NCBI GenBank assembly: GCA_022041995.1
Contig: CP074390.1
Location: 868,001 to 932,000 of the forward strand
From: Cupriavidus necator
GTDB taxonomy: Bacteria; Pseudomonadota; Gammaproteobacteria; Burkholderiales; Burkholderiaceae
Direction: 5' to 3'
Length of the DNA stretch: 64,000 nucleotides
In this document: piece by piece, positions 25,372 to 33,493 of the stretch
Layout: every line of letters starts with the position of its first letter
Numbering within the stretch: position 1 is the stretch's first letter
Notes under the pieces: generated by a model
Seen by the model: the letters and a program-made list of their open reading frames with translations, nothing else
Databases searched by the model: none
What the model was told of the DNA's origin: nothing
Translations under genes and position numbers: made by a program

Positions 25372-28005
25372 ATGTTGACTTCGCTGCTGACACGCATTGT
25401 CCGGCTTGCCACCGCCTGGCCGTGGCGCGTCATCATCCTGGCGGCATTGCTCACCGCCGCCAGCGGCGTCTACGTGGCCCGCAACTTTGCGATCAATACC
25501 GACATCGGCCGCCTGCTGAAATCCGACGCCCCCTGGGCGGTGCGCGACGCCGCCATCGGCGACGCCTTTCCCCAGCGCAACCAGTTGATCCTGGCGGTGG
25601 TGCAGGCGCCCGCGGCAGAACTGGCCGAGGCCGCCGCCGACGCGCTGGCCGGGGCGCTGCGCCGCCAGCCGGCACGCTTCACCGCGGTCAGCCAGCCCGG
25701 CGGCGGCCCGTTCTTCGCGCGCAACGGATTGCTGTTCGCCAGCACCGATGAAGTGCGCCAGCTCACGCAGCAGCTCATGCAGGCGCGCCCGCTGGTCAAC
25801 GCGCTCGCGCATGACCCGACACTGCGCGGCCTGTCCGATCTCCTCACCACCACGCTGACGCTGCCGCTGCAGATGGGGCAGGTAAAGCTGGGCGACATGG
25901 CCAGGCTGCTGGGCAGCAGTGCACAGACACTGGACCAGGTGCTGGCCGGCAAGCCCGCCGCGCTGTCCTGGGCAGGGCTGCTCGACGACAGCCTCAAGCC
26001 CGGGCCCGATGGCCACGTCTACAGCTACATCGCGCTCAGCCCGGTGCTGGACTACAGCGACCTGCAGGCCGGCGCCGCCGCCTCGCGCGCGATCCGGCAG
26101 GCAGCGGCCGACCTGCACCTGGCGCAGCGCTACCAGGCCACGGTGCGCCTGACCGGCCCGCAGGCGCTGGCCGACGATGAATTCGCCTCGGTCAGCGACG
26201 GCGCCGTACTCAACGGCGTGCTGACGGTGCTGGTGGTGGTCCTGATCCTGTGGCTGGCCTTGCGCTCGGCGCGGCTGATCGTGGCGGTGCTGGCCAGCCT
26301 GTTTGCCGGGCTGCTGATCACTGCCGCGCTGGGATTGGCCATGGTTGGCGCGCTGAACATGATCTCGGTGGCGTTCGCGGTGCTGTTCGTCGGGCTGGGG
26401 GTGGATTTCGGCATCCAGTTCGGCGTGCGCTACCGCGCCGAGCGCCATGACCGCGACCATATCGTCGAAGCGCTGGGGCTGTCCGCGCGCGGCGTGGGCG
26501 CGCCGCTGGCCCTGGCTGCCGCGGCCACGGCGGCGGCATTCTTCTGCTTCCTGCCCACCGACTACCGCGGCGTGGCCGAGTTGGGGCTGATCGCCGGCGT
26601 GGGCATGATGGTGGCATTCGCCACCACCTTCACGCTGCTGCCGGCGCTGATCTGCGTGCTCAAGCCCGGCGGCGAGCCCGAGGCGCCGGGTTTCGCGTGG
26701 CTGGCGCCCGCCGACCGGTTCTTCGACCGCTATCGCAAGCCGGTGCTGCTGGTCACGCTGCTCGCGATCCTGGCAGGCGCGCCGCTGCTGCCGCGCCTGC
26801 GCTTTGACTTCGACCCGCTGCACCTGAAGGACCCCAGGTCCGAATCGATGGCCACGCTGCTGGCGCTCAAGGACGCGCCGCAGGCCGGCACCGACGATGT
26901 CAGCGTGCTGGCGCCTTCGCTGCCGGCTGCGCGCGATCTCGCCGGCAAGCTCGCGGCGCTGCCCGAGGTGGCGCGCGCGGTCACGCTGCAGACCTTTATC
27001 CCCGACGACCAGCCGCCCAGGCTGCAGGCCATCGGCCAGGCTTCGGCCGCGCTGATGCCAGCGCTGACGCAGCCCACCGCCACGCCTGCCACCGACACCG
27101 CGCGCGTCAATGCGCTGCGCAATGCCGCGCGGCAGCTGGCCATCGCCGCCGACGAACATCCCGGTCCGGGCGCGGCCGAAGCCGCGCACCTGTCCGCCGC
27201 GCTGAAGCAGCTGGCCAGCGCCGACGCCACCACGCGCGACCGCGCCGAGCGCGCCATCGCCGTGCCGCTGCAGCTGGCGCTGGCACGGCTGAAGCTGGCG
27301 CTGGACCCGCAGCCCGTCAGCCAGCAAACGCTGCCGCCCGAACTGGTGCGCGACTGGATCACGCCGGACGGGCGCGCGCTGGTCAGCGTCAGCCCGAAGC
27401 TGCCGCCCGCCAGCGCGCAGCGCGAGGCCGCGCTGGACCGCTTCATCACCGCGGTGCAGCGCGTGGCACCGACCGCCACCGGCGGGCCGATCGCCATCCG
27501 CGGCTCGGCCGATACCATCATGGCCGCCTTTACCCAGGCAGGCGTGTGGGCGGTGGTGTCGGTCACCATCCTGCTGTGGATCACGCTGCGCCGCTTCGGC
27601 GACGTGCTGCGCACGCTGATACCGCTGCTGGTTTCGGCCATCGTCACGCTGGAGTTGTGCGTGCTGTCCGGCATTGCGCTGAACTTTGCCAACGTGATCG
27701 CGCTGCCGCTGCTGCTGGGCGTCGGGGTCGCGTTCAAGATCTACTACGTGATTGCCTGGCGGCACGGCAAGACCCAGCTGCTGCAGTCCAGCCTGACGCA
27801 CGCCGTACTGTACAGCGCGGCCACCACCGCCACCGCTTTCGGCAGCCTGTGGCTGTCGCAGCATCCCGGCACCGCCAGCATGGGCAAACTGCTGGCGCTG
27901 GCGCTGGCGTGCACCCTGGTCGGCGCCGTGTTCTTCCAGCCGATCCTGATGGGCCGCCCGCGCGAAGGCGCCCATCACAAACATGACAAAGCTGGCCGGT
28001 CATAA
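25372..28005 (+). CDS. hpnN: Hopanoid transporter HpnN (RND/MMPL type)
   Basis: 877 residues in the RND layout: TM1 near residues 18-38, a periplasmic domain, a five-helix bundle (about 275-430), a second helix near 460, a second periplasmic domain and a final helix bundle (about 715-860). The segment FAVLFVGLGVDFGIQFGVRY in TM4 is characteristic. HpnN is required for moving hopanoids to the outer membrane. The ATG at 25372 is preferred to one 21 codons upstream because membrane insertion begins soon after. mlaA follows 40 nt downstream. Confidence 0.92.
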   Translation: MLTSLLTRIVRLATAWPWRVIILAALLTAASGVYVARNFAINTDIGRLLKSDAPWAVRDAAIGDAFPQRNQLILAVVQAPAAELAEAAADALAGALRRQPARFTAVSQPGGGPFFARNGLLFASTDEVRQLTQQLMQARPLVNALAHDPTLRGLSDLLTTTLTLPLQMGQVKLGDMARLLGSSAQTLDQVLAGKPAALSWAGLLDDSLKPGPDGHVYSYIALSPVLDYSDLQAGAAASRAIRQAAADLHLAQRYQATVRLTGPQALADDEFASVSDGAVLNGVLTVLVVVLILWLALRSARLIVAVLASLFAGLLITAALGLAMVGALNMISVAFAVLFVGLGVDFGIQFGVRYRAERHDRDHIVEALGLSARGVGAPLALAAAATAAAFFCFLPTDYRGVAELGLIAGVGMMVAFATTFTLLPALICVLKPGGEPEAPGFAWLAPADRFFDRYRKPVLLVTLLAILAGAPLLPRLRFDFDPLHLKDPRSESMATLLALKDAPQAGTDDVSVLAPSLPAARDLAGKLAALPEVARAVTLQTFIPDDQPPRLQAIGQASAALMPALTQPTATPATDTARVNALRNAARQLAIAADEHPGPGAAEAAHLSAALKQLASADATTRDRAERAIAVPLQLALARLKLALDPQPVSQQTLPPELVRDWITPDGRALVSVSPKLPPASAQREAALDRFITAVQRVAPTATGGPIAIRGSADTIMAAFTQAGVWAVVSVTILLWITLRRFGDVLRTLIPLLVSAIVTLELCVLSGIALNFANVIALPLLLGVGVAFKIYYVIAWRHGKTQLLQSSLTHAVLYSAATTATAFGSLWLSQHPGTASMGKLLALALACTLVGAVFFQPILMGRPREGAHHKHDKAGRS

Positions 28006-28045
28006 TCACAAACCCGACGCGGCCGCCCCCGATCTCCTTCGTACG

Positions 28046-28858
28046 ATGCCTTTACGCCAGCGCGCTACATCCGTTGCCATTACCGCCATTGCCGCCATTA
28101 CCGCCATTACCGCCACCCTGCTCGCCGGCTGCGCCACCGGCCCGCAAGCCAATCCCGACGATCCGCTCGAACCGATGAACCGCGCGGTCTTCACCGTCAA
28201 CGACAAGCTCGACCAGTACGTAGCCGTGCCGGTGGCCAAGGGCTACAAGGCGGTCACGCCGGAGCCGGTGCGCACCGCGGTCACCAATGTCTATTCGAAC
28301 ATCGCCGACATCGGCAACTTTGCCAACAACCTGCTGCAAGGCAAGGGCGTTGAGGCCGCGGAGAGCTTCATGCGGGTCGCGATCAATTCCGTGCTGGGTA
28401 TCGGCGGACTGATCGACATCGCCACGCCCGCCGGGCTGCAGAAACATTCGCAGGATTTCGGCCTGACGCTGGGCACCTGGGGCGTGCCATCGGGACCTTA
28501 CCTGGTGCTGCCGGTGTTCGGCCCCAGTTCATTCCGCGACGGCATGGGCGTGTATGTGAATTTCTGGTTCGACCCAACCACCTATGCCGAGCCGGCGGTG
28601 CGCAATTCGCTGTTCGGGATGAACGTGGTGGACGTGCGCACCAACCTGCTGGGCGCCACCGACCTGCTGAAGCTCGCGGCGCTGGACAAGTACACCTTTG
28701 TGCGCGATGCCTACCTGCAGCGGCGCCGCTACCTGCTGGGAGAGAACACGTCGCTGCCGGACTACGACGAAAACGACGACAGCGGCGCGGCCGCAGCGCC
28801 CGCCGCGGAGGCGCCGGCGGGCGCGCCTGCGCCCGCGCAGCCGCAGGCGCCGCGCTGA
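28046..28858 (+). CDS. mlaA: MlaA/VacJ outer-membrane lipoprotein
   Basis: 270-residue lipoprotein with lipobox LLAGC (Cys29). Family core: DPLEPMNRAVFTVNDKLDQY, then NNLLQGKGVEAAESFMRVAI, then DFGLTLGTWGVPSGPYLVLP. MlaA extracts mislocalised phospholipid from the outer leaflet for retrograde transport. The last ~30 residues are alanine/proline-rich. Starting at the ATG at 28046 gives a standard lipoprotein signal; the frame is open upstream to 27983 inside hpnN. Proximity to hpnN and hpnM suggests a dedicated lipid-traffic set. Confidence 0.9.
   Translation: MPLRQRATSVAITAIAAITAITATLLAGCATGPQANPDDPLEPMNRAVFTVNDKLDQYVAVPVAKGYKAVTPEPVRTAVTNVYSNIADIGNFANNLLQGKGVEAAESFMRVAINSVLGIGGLIDIATPAGLQKHSQDFGLTLGTWGVPSGPYLVLPVFGPSSFRDGMGVYVNFWFDPTTYAEPAVRNSLFGMNVVDVRTNLLGATDLLKLAALDKYTFVRDAYLQRRRYLLGENTSLPDYDENDDSGAAAAPAAEAPAGAPAPAQPQAPR
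28076..28111 (+). repeat. Four 9-nt tandem repeats in mlaA signal peptide
   Basis: Four contiguous copies of GCCATTRCC (28076-28084, 28085-28093, 28094-28102, 28103-28111) encode the alternating Ala-Ile-Thr/Ala core of the signal peptide. The unit is a multiple of three, so copy-number change would lengthen or shorten the hydrophobic core without a frameshift. Confidence 0.7.
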
Positions 28859-28867
28859 TGCGGGGTC

Positions 28868-29320
28868 TTAGCCGCCGATCCCCAGCAGCACCACCTCGAA
28901 GGTGAGCGTGGCGTTCGGCGGGATCGTGCCCGGCACGCCGCGCGCGCCGTAGGCCGTGGCCGGCGGGCAGGTCAGCTTGGCCTTGCCGCCCACCTGCATC
29001 GCCTGCACCCCTTCGGTCCAGCACGGAATCACGCGGTTGAGCGGGAACGAGATCGGCTGGCCACGCTTGTACGAGCTGTCAAACTCGGTGCCGTCGGCCA
29101 GCGTGCCGCGGTAGTGGACCTGCACCGTGTCGGTGGCCTTGGGCGAGGCGCCGTTGCCCTTGATCAGGTGCTGGATGGTCATGCCCGACGCCAGCGTCTG
29201 CGGCGCCGCCGCGGGTGCGGCCGGGGCCGAGGCGGCCGAGGCAGCCGAGGCAGCCGGGGCGGCCGCGGATGCGGCGCAGGCGAAGGTCAGGGTGCCGAGG
29301 AAAAGCGCAAGTGTTTTCAT
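28868..29320 (-). CDS. FKBP-type peptidyl-prolyl isomerase
   Basis: 150 residues. Signal peptide (about 1-20), a 20-residue alanine/proline/serine linker, then one FKBP domain: VQVHYRGTLADGTEFDSSY, FPLNRVIPCWTEGVQAMQVG and AYGARGVPGTIPPNATLTFE, all canonical. Periplasmic prolyl isomerase and folding helper. The ATG at 29320 is chosen for the signal peptide. It converges with mlaA, 9 nt apart. A direct link to hopanoids is not evident. Confidence 0.9.
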   Translation of the reverse strand: MKTLALFLGTLTFACAASAAAPAASAASAASAPAAPAAAPQTLASGMTIQHLIKGNGASPKATDTVQVHYRGTLADGTEFDSSYKRGQPISFPLNRVIPCWTEGVQAMQVGGKAKLTCPPATAYGARGVPGTIPPNATLTFEVVLLGIGG

Positions 29321-29537
29321 GGGAAACCTGGTCGTGAGGTCGTGATTGGGGATGCGGCAGTTTAACCGACACACAACAACGATATGGCGGCAGCGGCATA
29401 TAGCGCACAACGCACCCCGGCCATGCGCCTTGCGGCGGGCATGGTGCGGCGCACCCCGCCACATCCGTTACATGGGGCGTTTTGCCGTCTACGATGGTTC
29501 GTGACAGCCCCGCTGCCGCGGGCGCACGGAGATTGCC

Positions 29538-30866
29538 ATGGCACTCACGGATTCACGGGATCTTCCGGTCTCGACCCAGAACGCCCGCTCGGTCGAGCAG
29601 TATGAGACCGCCCTGCAACTGCTGAACGGCTACTACGGCGACCCGCTCGCCGCCATCGACACGGCGCTGGCCGCCGACCCCGGCTTCGCCATGGGCCACG
29701 CGCTGCGCGCCGCGCTGATGGTGACCGCCGGCGACGGCACGGCCGAGTCGATGCTGCGCCAGAGCGTCGAAGCCGGCGAAGCCCTGCATGCCCGCGCCAA
29801 CGACCGCGAGCGTCGCCATATTGCCGCGGCACGCGCCTGGCTGGACGGCGAGTTCGAGCGCTCGGTCCGGCTCTACGGCGATATCGTGATCGACTATCCA
29901 CGCGACCTGCTGGCGATCCAGACGGCGCATCTCGAAGACTTCCTGCTGGGGCAGTCATCGATGCTGCGCGACCGCGTGGCGCAGGCGCTGCCGCATTGGG
30001 ATGCCGGCATGCCGGGCTATGGCTACCTGCTCGGCATGCATGCCTTCGGCCTGGAGGAAACCCAGCTCTACGGCCGCGCCGAGGAAAGCGGTCGGCGCGC
30101 GCTGGAGCTCAATCCGCGCGACCCGTGGGCCGTGCACGCGGTGGCGCACGTGATGGAGATGCAGGGCCGGCTGGCCGACGGCATCGCCTGGCTGGACGGG
30201 CGCCGCGACGACTGGTCCGACGACAATATGCTGGCCGTGCACAACTGGTGGCACCTGGCATTGTTCCAGCTGGAAGAGGGCAGGACCGACGAGGTGCTGG
30301 CGCTGTACGACCGCTATATCAAGCGCCCCGCGCCGGCGATCGCGCTGGACCTGGTGGATGCCTGCGCGCTGCTGTGGCGGCTGCACCTGCGCGGCGTGGA
30401 CGTGGGCGGGCGCTGGCAGCCAGTGGCGGACGACTGGCTGGGCCGCGGCGCGGCCGGCTACTACGCCTTCAATGATGTCCATGCCGTGATGGCCAGCCTG
30501 GGCGCGCACCGGCCCGCCGCCGCCGACCAGGTCCGTGCGGCGCTGGAGCGCGCCGCCCTTGGCAACGGCACCAATGCCATGATGTCGCGCGATGTGGGGC
30601 TGCCGGTGGCCGATGCCCTGATCGCGTTCGACCAGGGCGATTACACCACCGCCATCGACCTGCTGATGCCGGTGCGCCTGATGGCCCACCGCTTCGGCGG
30701 CAGCCATGTGCAGCGCGACGTCATCAGCCTGACCCTGCTCGAGGCGGCGCTGCGCGGCGGCCGCCGCAACTTGGCGCTCGCGCTCACGTCCGAACGCGCC
30801 GCGCTCAAGCCCATGAGCCCTGGCCTGCACCGGCTGGTGCAGCGCGCCGACTCGTGCCGCGCATAA
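29538..30866 (+). CDS. TTC38-like tetratricopeptide protein
   Basis: 442 residues, helical repeat protein resembling the TTC38 family; the segments WAVHAVAHVMEMQGR and NMLAVHNWWHLALFQLEEGR are diagnostic. No signal peptide or membrane segment, so cytoplasmic. Catalytic function unknown. It is divergent from the FKBP gene and followed by a small ORF and the copper locus; it appears to be a single-gene unit. Confidence 0.75.
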   Translation: MALTDSRDLPVSTQNARSVEQYETALQLLNGYYGDPLAAIDTALAADPGFAMGHALRAALMVTAGDGTAESMLRQSVEAGEALHARANDRERRHIAAARAWLDGEFERSVRLYGDIVIDYPRDLLAIQTAHLEDFLLGQSSMLRDRVAQALPHWDAGMPGYGYLLGMHAFGLEETQLYGRAEESGRRALELNPRDPWAVHAVAHVMEMQGRLADGIAWLDGRRDDWSDDNMLAVHNWWHLALFQLEEGRTDEVLALYDRYIKRPAPAIALDLVDACALLWRLHLRGVDVGGRWQPVADDWLGRGAAGYYAFNDVHAVMASLGAHRPAAADQVRAALERAALGNGTNAMMSRDVGLPVADALIAFDQGDYTTAIDLLMPVRLMAHRFGGSHVQRDVISLTLLEAALRGGRRNLALALTSERAALKPMSPGLHRLVQRADSCRA

Positions 30867-30927
30867 GTCTCCCTGCCACGACCCGGATCGGGACCTATAC
30901 TGCACCTGTCCTGACCGGAGACCACCC

Positions 30928-31083
30928 ATGCCCAGCCTGGGGCCCTATCGCAGCCTGCATGCCGGGCAACGGGGATGGGACAGCGGCGCCGCGCCGCCAG
31001 CCGGCGCGCGGATCAGCGCCATTGTCTCGATGGTGACGTGGTCGCTGGTGATCTGTGCCGGCCGTCTGACTGCCTGTGTCTGA
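30928..31083 (+). CDS. Possible small membrane protein
   Basis: 51-codon ORF with GGAG 7 nt before the ATG. The product begins MPSLGPYRSLHAGQRGWDSG and ends in a hydrophobic stretch, ISAIVSMVTWSLVICAG, that could be one membrane helix. It converges with copD, 11 nt from its stop. No family is recognised. The length and the good ribosome site are the only support; it could be chance. Confidence 0.3.
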   Translation: MPSLGPYRSLHAGQRGWDSGAAPPAGARISAIVSMVTWSLVICAGRLTACV

Positions 31084-31094
31084 TTGCCCCGGCC

Positions 31095-32045
31095 TCACAT
31101 CGGCGCCGGAGACAGCATCCCCAGCATGGCCACCAGGGCCATCACCAGCGCGGCGGCGCAGGCCTCCAGCAGCAGGCTGCGCCGCAACGCCAGCGTCGCC
31201 ACCCGATACTCCCCGGCCTGCACCGCCAACGCCAGCCGCGGGCTCAGGCGGAAGCGGTTCGCGGCAGCCAGGCCAAGCATCGCCACGAACAGCGCGAGCT
31301 TGGCGGCCAGCAGCCCGCCATAGGACATCGGCGTTAAATCCGGCAGCACCGGGCCCACGATGAACCAGTAGTTGAGCACGCCGGTCAGCAGCAGCGTGGC
31401 AACAATGATGGTGCCGACGCGGGCGAAGCCGTTCGAGGTGCGGCTCAGCAGCGCCACGGCCGCCTGGTCCGATGCCGGCCGTGCCAGCGACAGCAGCACG
31501 AACGCGGCCAACGCGCCGACCCAGGCCCCGGCGGCCAGCAGGTGCGCCACGTCGGCGCTCAGGTGGACATAGCGCATGGCACCCTCATGCATCGCGCCGT
31601 GGCCGCCCCAGGCCAGCGTGGCCAGCGCCATCCCGCCGGACCCGGCCAGCGCGGCCAGCGCGGCGAAGTGCGCGCCCGGCCGCCTGCGCCAGCTGCGCCA
31701 CGATATGCAGGCCAGCACGCAAAGCAGCAGCGCCACCAGGCGCACCGACCAGGCCACGCCGAAATCCGTGCCCGTGACGATCATCGCGAAGACGTGGCCC
31801 TGCAATGCAGCGTAGTCAGATACCCCCGTCATGGCCCGGGCCATCACGACGAGCGCCCCCAGCGAGAGCACGATGCCCGCTACGGCACAGCCCAGCACAA
31901 GCGCCTGGCACCGCATGGCAAAGCGTGAGGCCCGTTCACCCCGATGCAGCGCATAGATGCAGAACAGCGGCAGCCCGAACAGCAAGGCCAGGTCGACATA
32001 GAGCGCCAGGCGCAGCCCGGCGGCCACCCAGTCCGGTTGTGGCAA
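31095..32045 (-). CDS. copD: Copper resistance membrane protein CopD
   Basis: 316 residues with about eight membrane helices, CopD family; works with CopC in copper uptake or handling across the inner membrane. Visible landmarks are YVDLALLFGLPLFCIYAL, VHLSADVAHLLAAGAWVGAL and NYWFIVGPVL. The start appears to be a TTG immediately after the copC stop (TGA-TTG), implying tight coupling. Last gene of the copABCD transcript. Confidence 0.87.
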   Translation of the reverse strand: MPQPDWVAAGLRLALYVDLALLFGLPLFCIYALHRGERASRFAMRCQALVLGCAVAGIVLSLGALVVMARAMTGVSDYAALQGHVFAMIVTGTDFGVAWSVRLVALLLCVLACISWRSWRRRPGAHFAALAALAGSGGMALATLAWGGHGAMHEGAMRYVHLSADVAHLLAAGAWVGALAAFVLLSLARPASDQAAVALLSRTSNGFARVGTIIVATLLLTGVLNYWFIVGPVLPDLTPMSYGGLLAAKLALFVAMLGLAAANRFRLSPRLALAVQAGEYRVATLALRRSLLLEACAAALVMALVAMLGMLSPAPM

Positions 32046-32432
32046 TCACTTCACCGTGAAGGCGATATTGCCGTTGACGGGATGGGTATCGGACGACACC
32101 GCCCGCCAGTCCACCCGATAGCTGCCCGGCGGCAGCGGCTGCGCCGGCGTGATCACCATGGCCTTGGGGTCATCGCCGCCGGAGACTTTCGCGGCCATTT
32201 TCATCGGCGCATGGCTGGCCATGCCCGGCATGCCGGTCATCACCAGGCTGGCGCCGGAAAACTGGGTGACCAGGCTCTCGGAGAATTGCAGTTCGATCTT
32301 CTGCGGCGCCGCCACCTCGGCCTTGTCCGCCGGCGTGGATGACACCAGCTTCGGGTGCGCGAAGGCAATGCTGCTGGCCAGCGCGGCGGTTGCGGCAAGC
32401 AGGGTCTGGATCAGGGGGCGATGGGCATGCAT
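32046..32432 (-). CDS. copC: Periplasmic copper chaperone CopC
   Basis: 128 residues. The signal peptide cleaves before His26 (AFA-HPKLV), leaving the N-terminal histidine that binds Cu(II) in CopC together with the Asp/His of SSDTHPVNG. A methionine-rich loop (MTGMPGMASHAPMKM) is the Cu(I) site. Periplasmic copper carrier. It lies 35 nt after copB, and its stop abuts copD. Confidence 0.93.
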   Translation of the reverse strand: MHAHRPLIQTLLAATAALASSIAFAHPKLVSSTPADKAEVAAPQKIELQFSESLVTQFSGASLVMTGMPGMASHAPMKMAAKVSGGDDPKAMVITPAQPLPPGSYRVDWRAVSSDTHPVNGNIAFTVK

Positions 32433-32467
32433 GGTTATCTCCGCTTGGGGATGATGAAGTTGTGGTG

Positions 32468-33493
32468 TCAGAACCAGACGCGGACACCGGCGACGAAACG
32501 CGTTTCGCCCGCCTTGCCGCCAGAGGTCCGGATCATGTCGGCGGTATTGCCAAAGGTCTGGTAGCGCTCCACGCCGATATACGGCGCAAACTGCCGGCTG
32601 AACTCATAGCGCAGCCGCAGCCCCACGGTGCCGTTGGACAAGCCGCTGCCGATGCCCACCTCCGGGTCGTTCTTGCCATAGAGGTTGGCTTCGATGCGTG
32701 GTTGCAGGATCAGGCGCTGGGTCAGCAGCAATTCGTATTCGGCGGACAGCCGCAGCGCGGTGCGGCCGCTGGTGCCGACATAGGCCGTGGCATCGACCTC
32801 GAACCAGTACGGCGCCAGCCCCTGCACGCCAAAGGCCAGCCAGTTGCGCGCCGGGCGCCCGCTGCCGGCGTCGTTGCGCAGGCCCAGCTGGGTATCCCAG
32901 TAGCTGGCCACGGCGTGGCCCCACAGCAGCTCGGTGCGGGCCTCGTGCATCTTGCCCTTCGACGCTTCGCCCTCGGCCTTGAGCACCAGCTTGTCGTAGC
33001 TGTTGCCGAACCATGCCTGCACCTCGTAGGCGGCGGCATTGCTGCCGCTGGCGTGGGCCCACTCCAGGCGGTCGACCAGCACCGAGGCGAACAAATGCTC
33101 GTCGGCCATCACCAGCTGGCGCTTGTCGCCAAGCGCGTACTTGCCGACCCCGAGCTGGTACCCGCCGGAATAGGCATGCGGATCGCGGGCGTCGGGCGGC
33201 GCGCTGCCGCCCTGCATCTTCATGTCGCCGTGGTCCATGGCAGGGGCGGCCATGTCCTGCATGTCAGTCATCGGCGCGCCGCCACCGTCCATGGTCTGGA
33301 TCCCGTCCTGCTCCATGCCCTGCATCTGGCCATGGTCCATGCCCTGCATGGCGGCCGGGGCATCGTGGTTGTGCGCATGGCCGGCATGCGCATCCTGCGC
33401 CTGGGCTGCGCCCATTGCGGTCAGTGCCAGCGCCGTGGCCAGTATCGTCTTCGTGTGCCTGTGCATGGAGATTGCGAATTCAGGTTGAGCCAT
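32468..33493 (-). CDS. copB: Outer-membrane copper resistance protein CopB
   Basis: 341 residues. Signal peptide with core ILATALALTAMGAAQA, then a Met/His/Asp-rich region (MQGMDHGQMQGMEQD and MDHGDMKMQGG) that probably binds copper, then a beta-barrel ending VAGVRVWF, as in CopB. The ATG at 33493 overlaps the copA stop (TGATG), supporting coupling. An ATG at 33466 would give a tighter signal peptide and is the alternative start. Confidence 0.9.
   Translation of the reverse strand: MAQPEFAISMHRHTKTILATALALTAMGAAQAQDAHAGHAHNHDAPAAMQGMDHGQMQGMEQDGIQTMDGGGAPMTDMQDMAAPAMDHGDMKMQGGSAPPDARDPHAYSGGYQLGVGKYALGDKRQLVMADEHLFASVLVDRLEWAHASGSNAAAYEVQAWFGNSYDKLVLKAEGEASKGKMHEARTELLWGHAVASYWDTQLGLRNDAGSGRPARNWLAFGVQGLAPYWFEVDATAYVGTSGRTALRLSAEYELLLTQRLILQPRIEANLYGKNDPEVGIGSGLSNGTVGLRLRYEFSRQFAPYIGVERYQTFGNTADMIRTSGGKAGETRFVAGVRVWF

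Noticed and set aside
25267..27984. 905-codon open frame opposite hpnN
   Set aside because: Low-complexity Gln/Arg/Gly translation typical of antisense to GC-rich genes; hpnN on the other strand is a clear RND protein.
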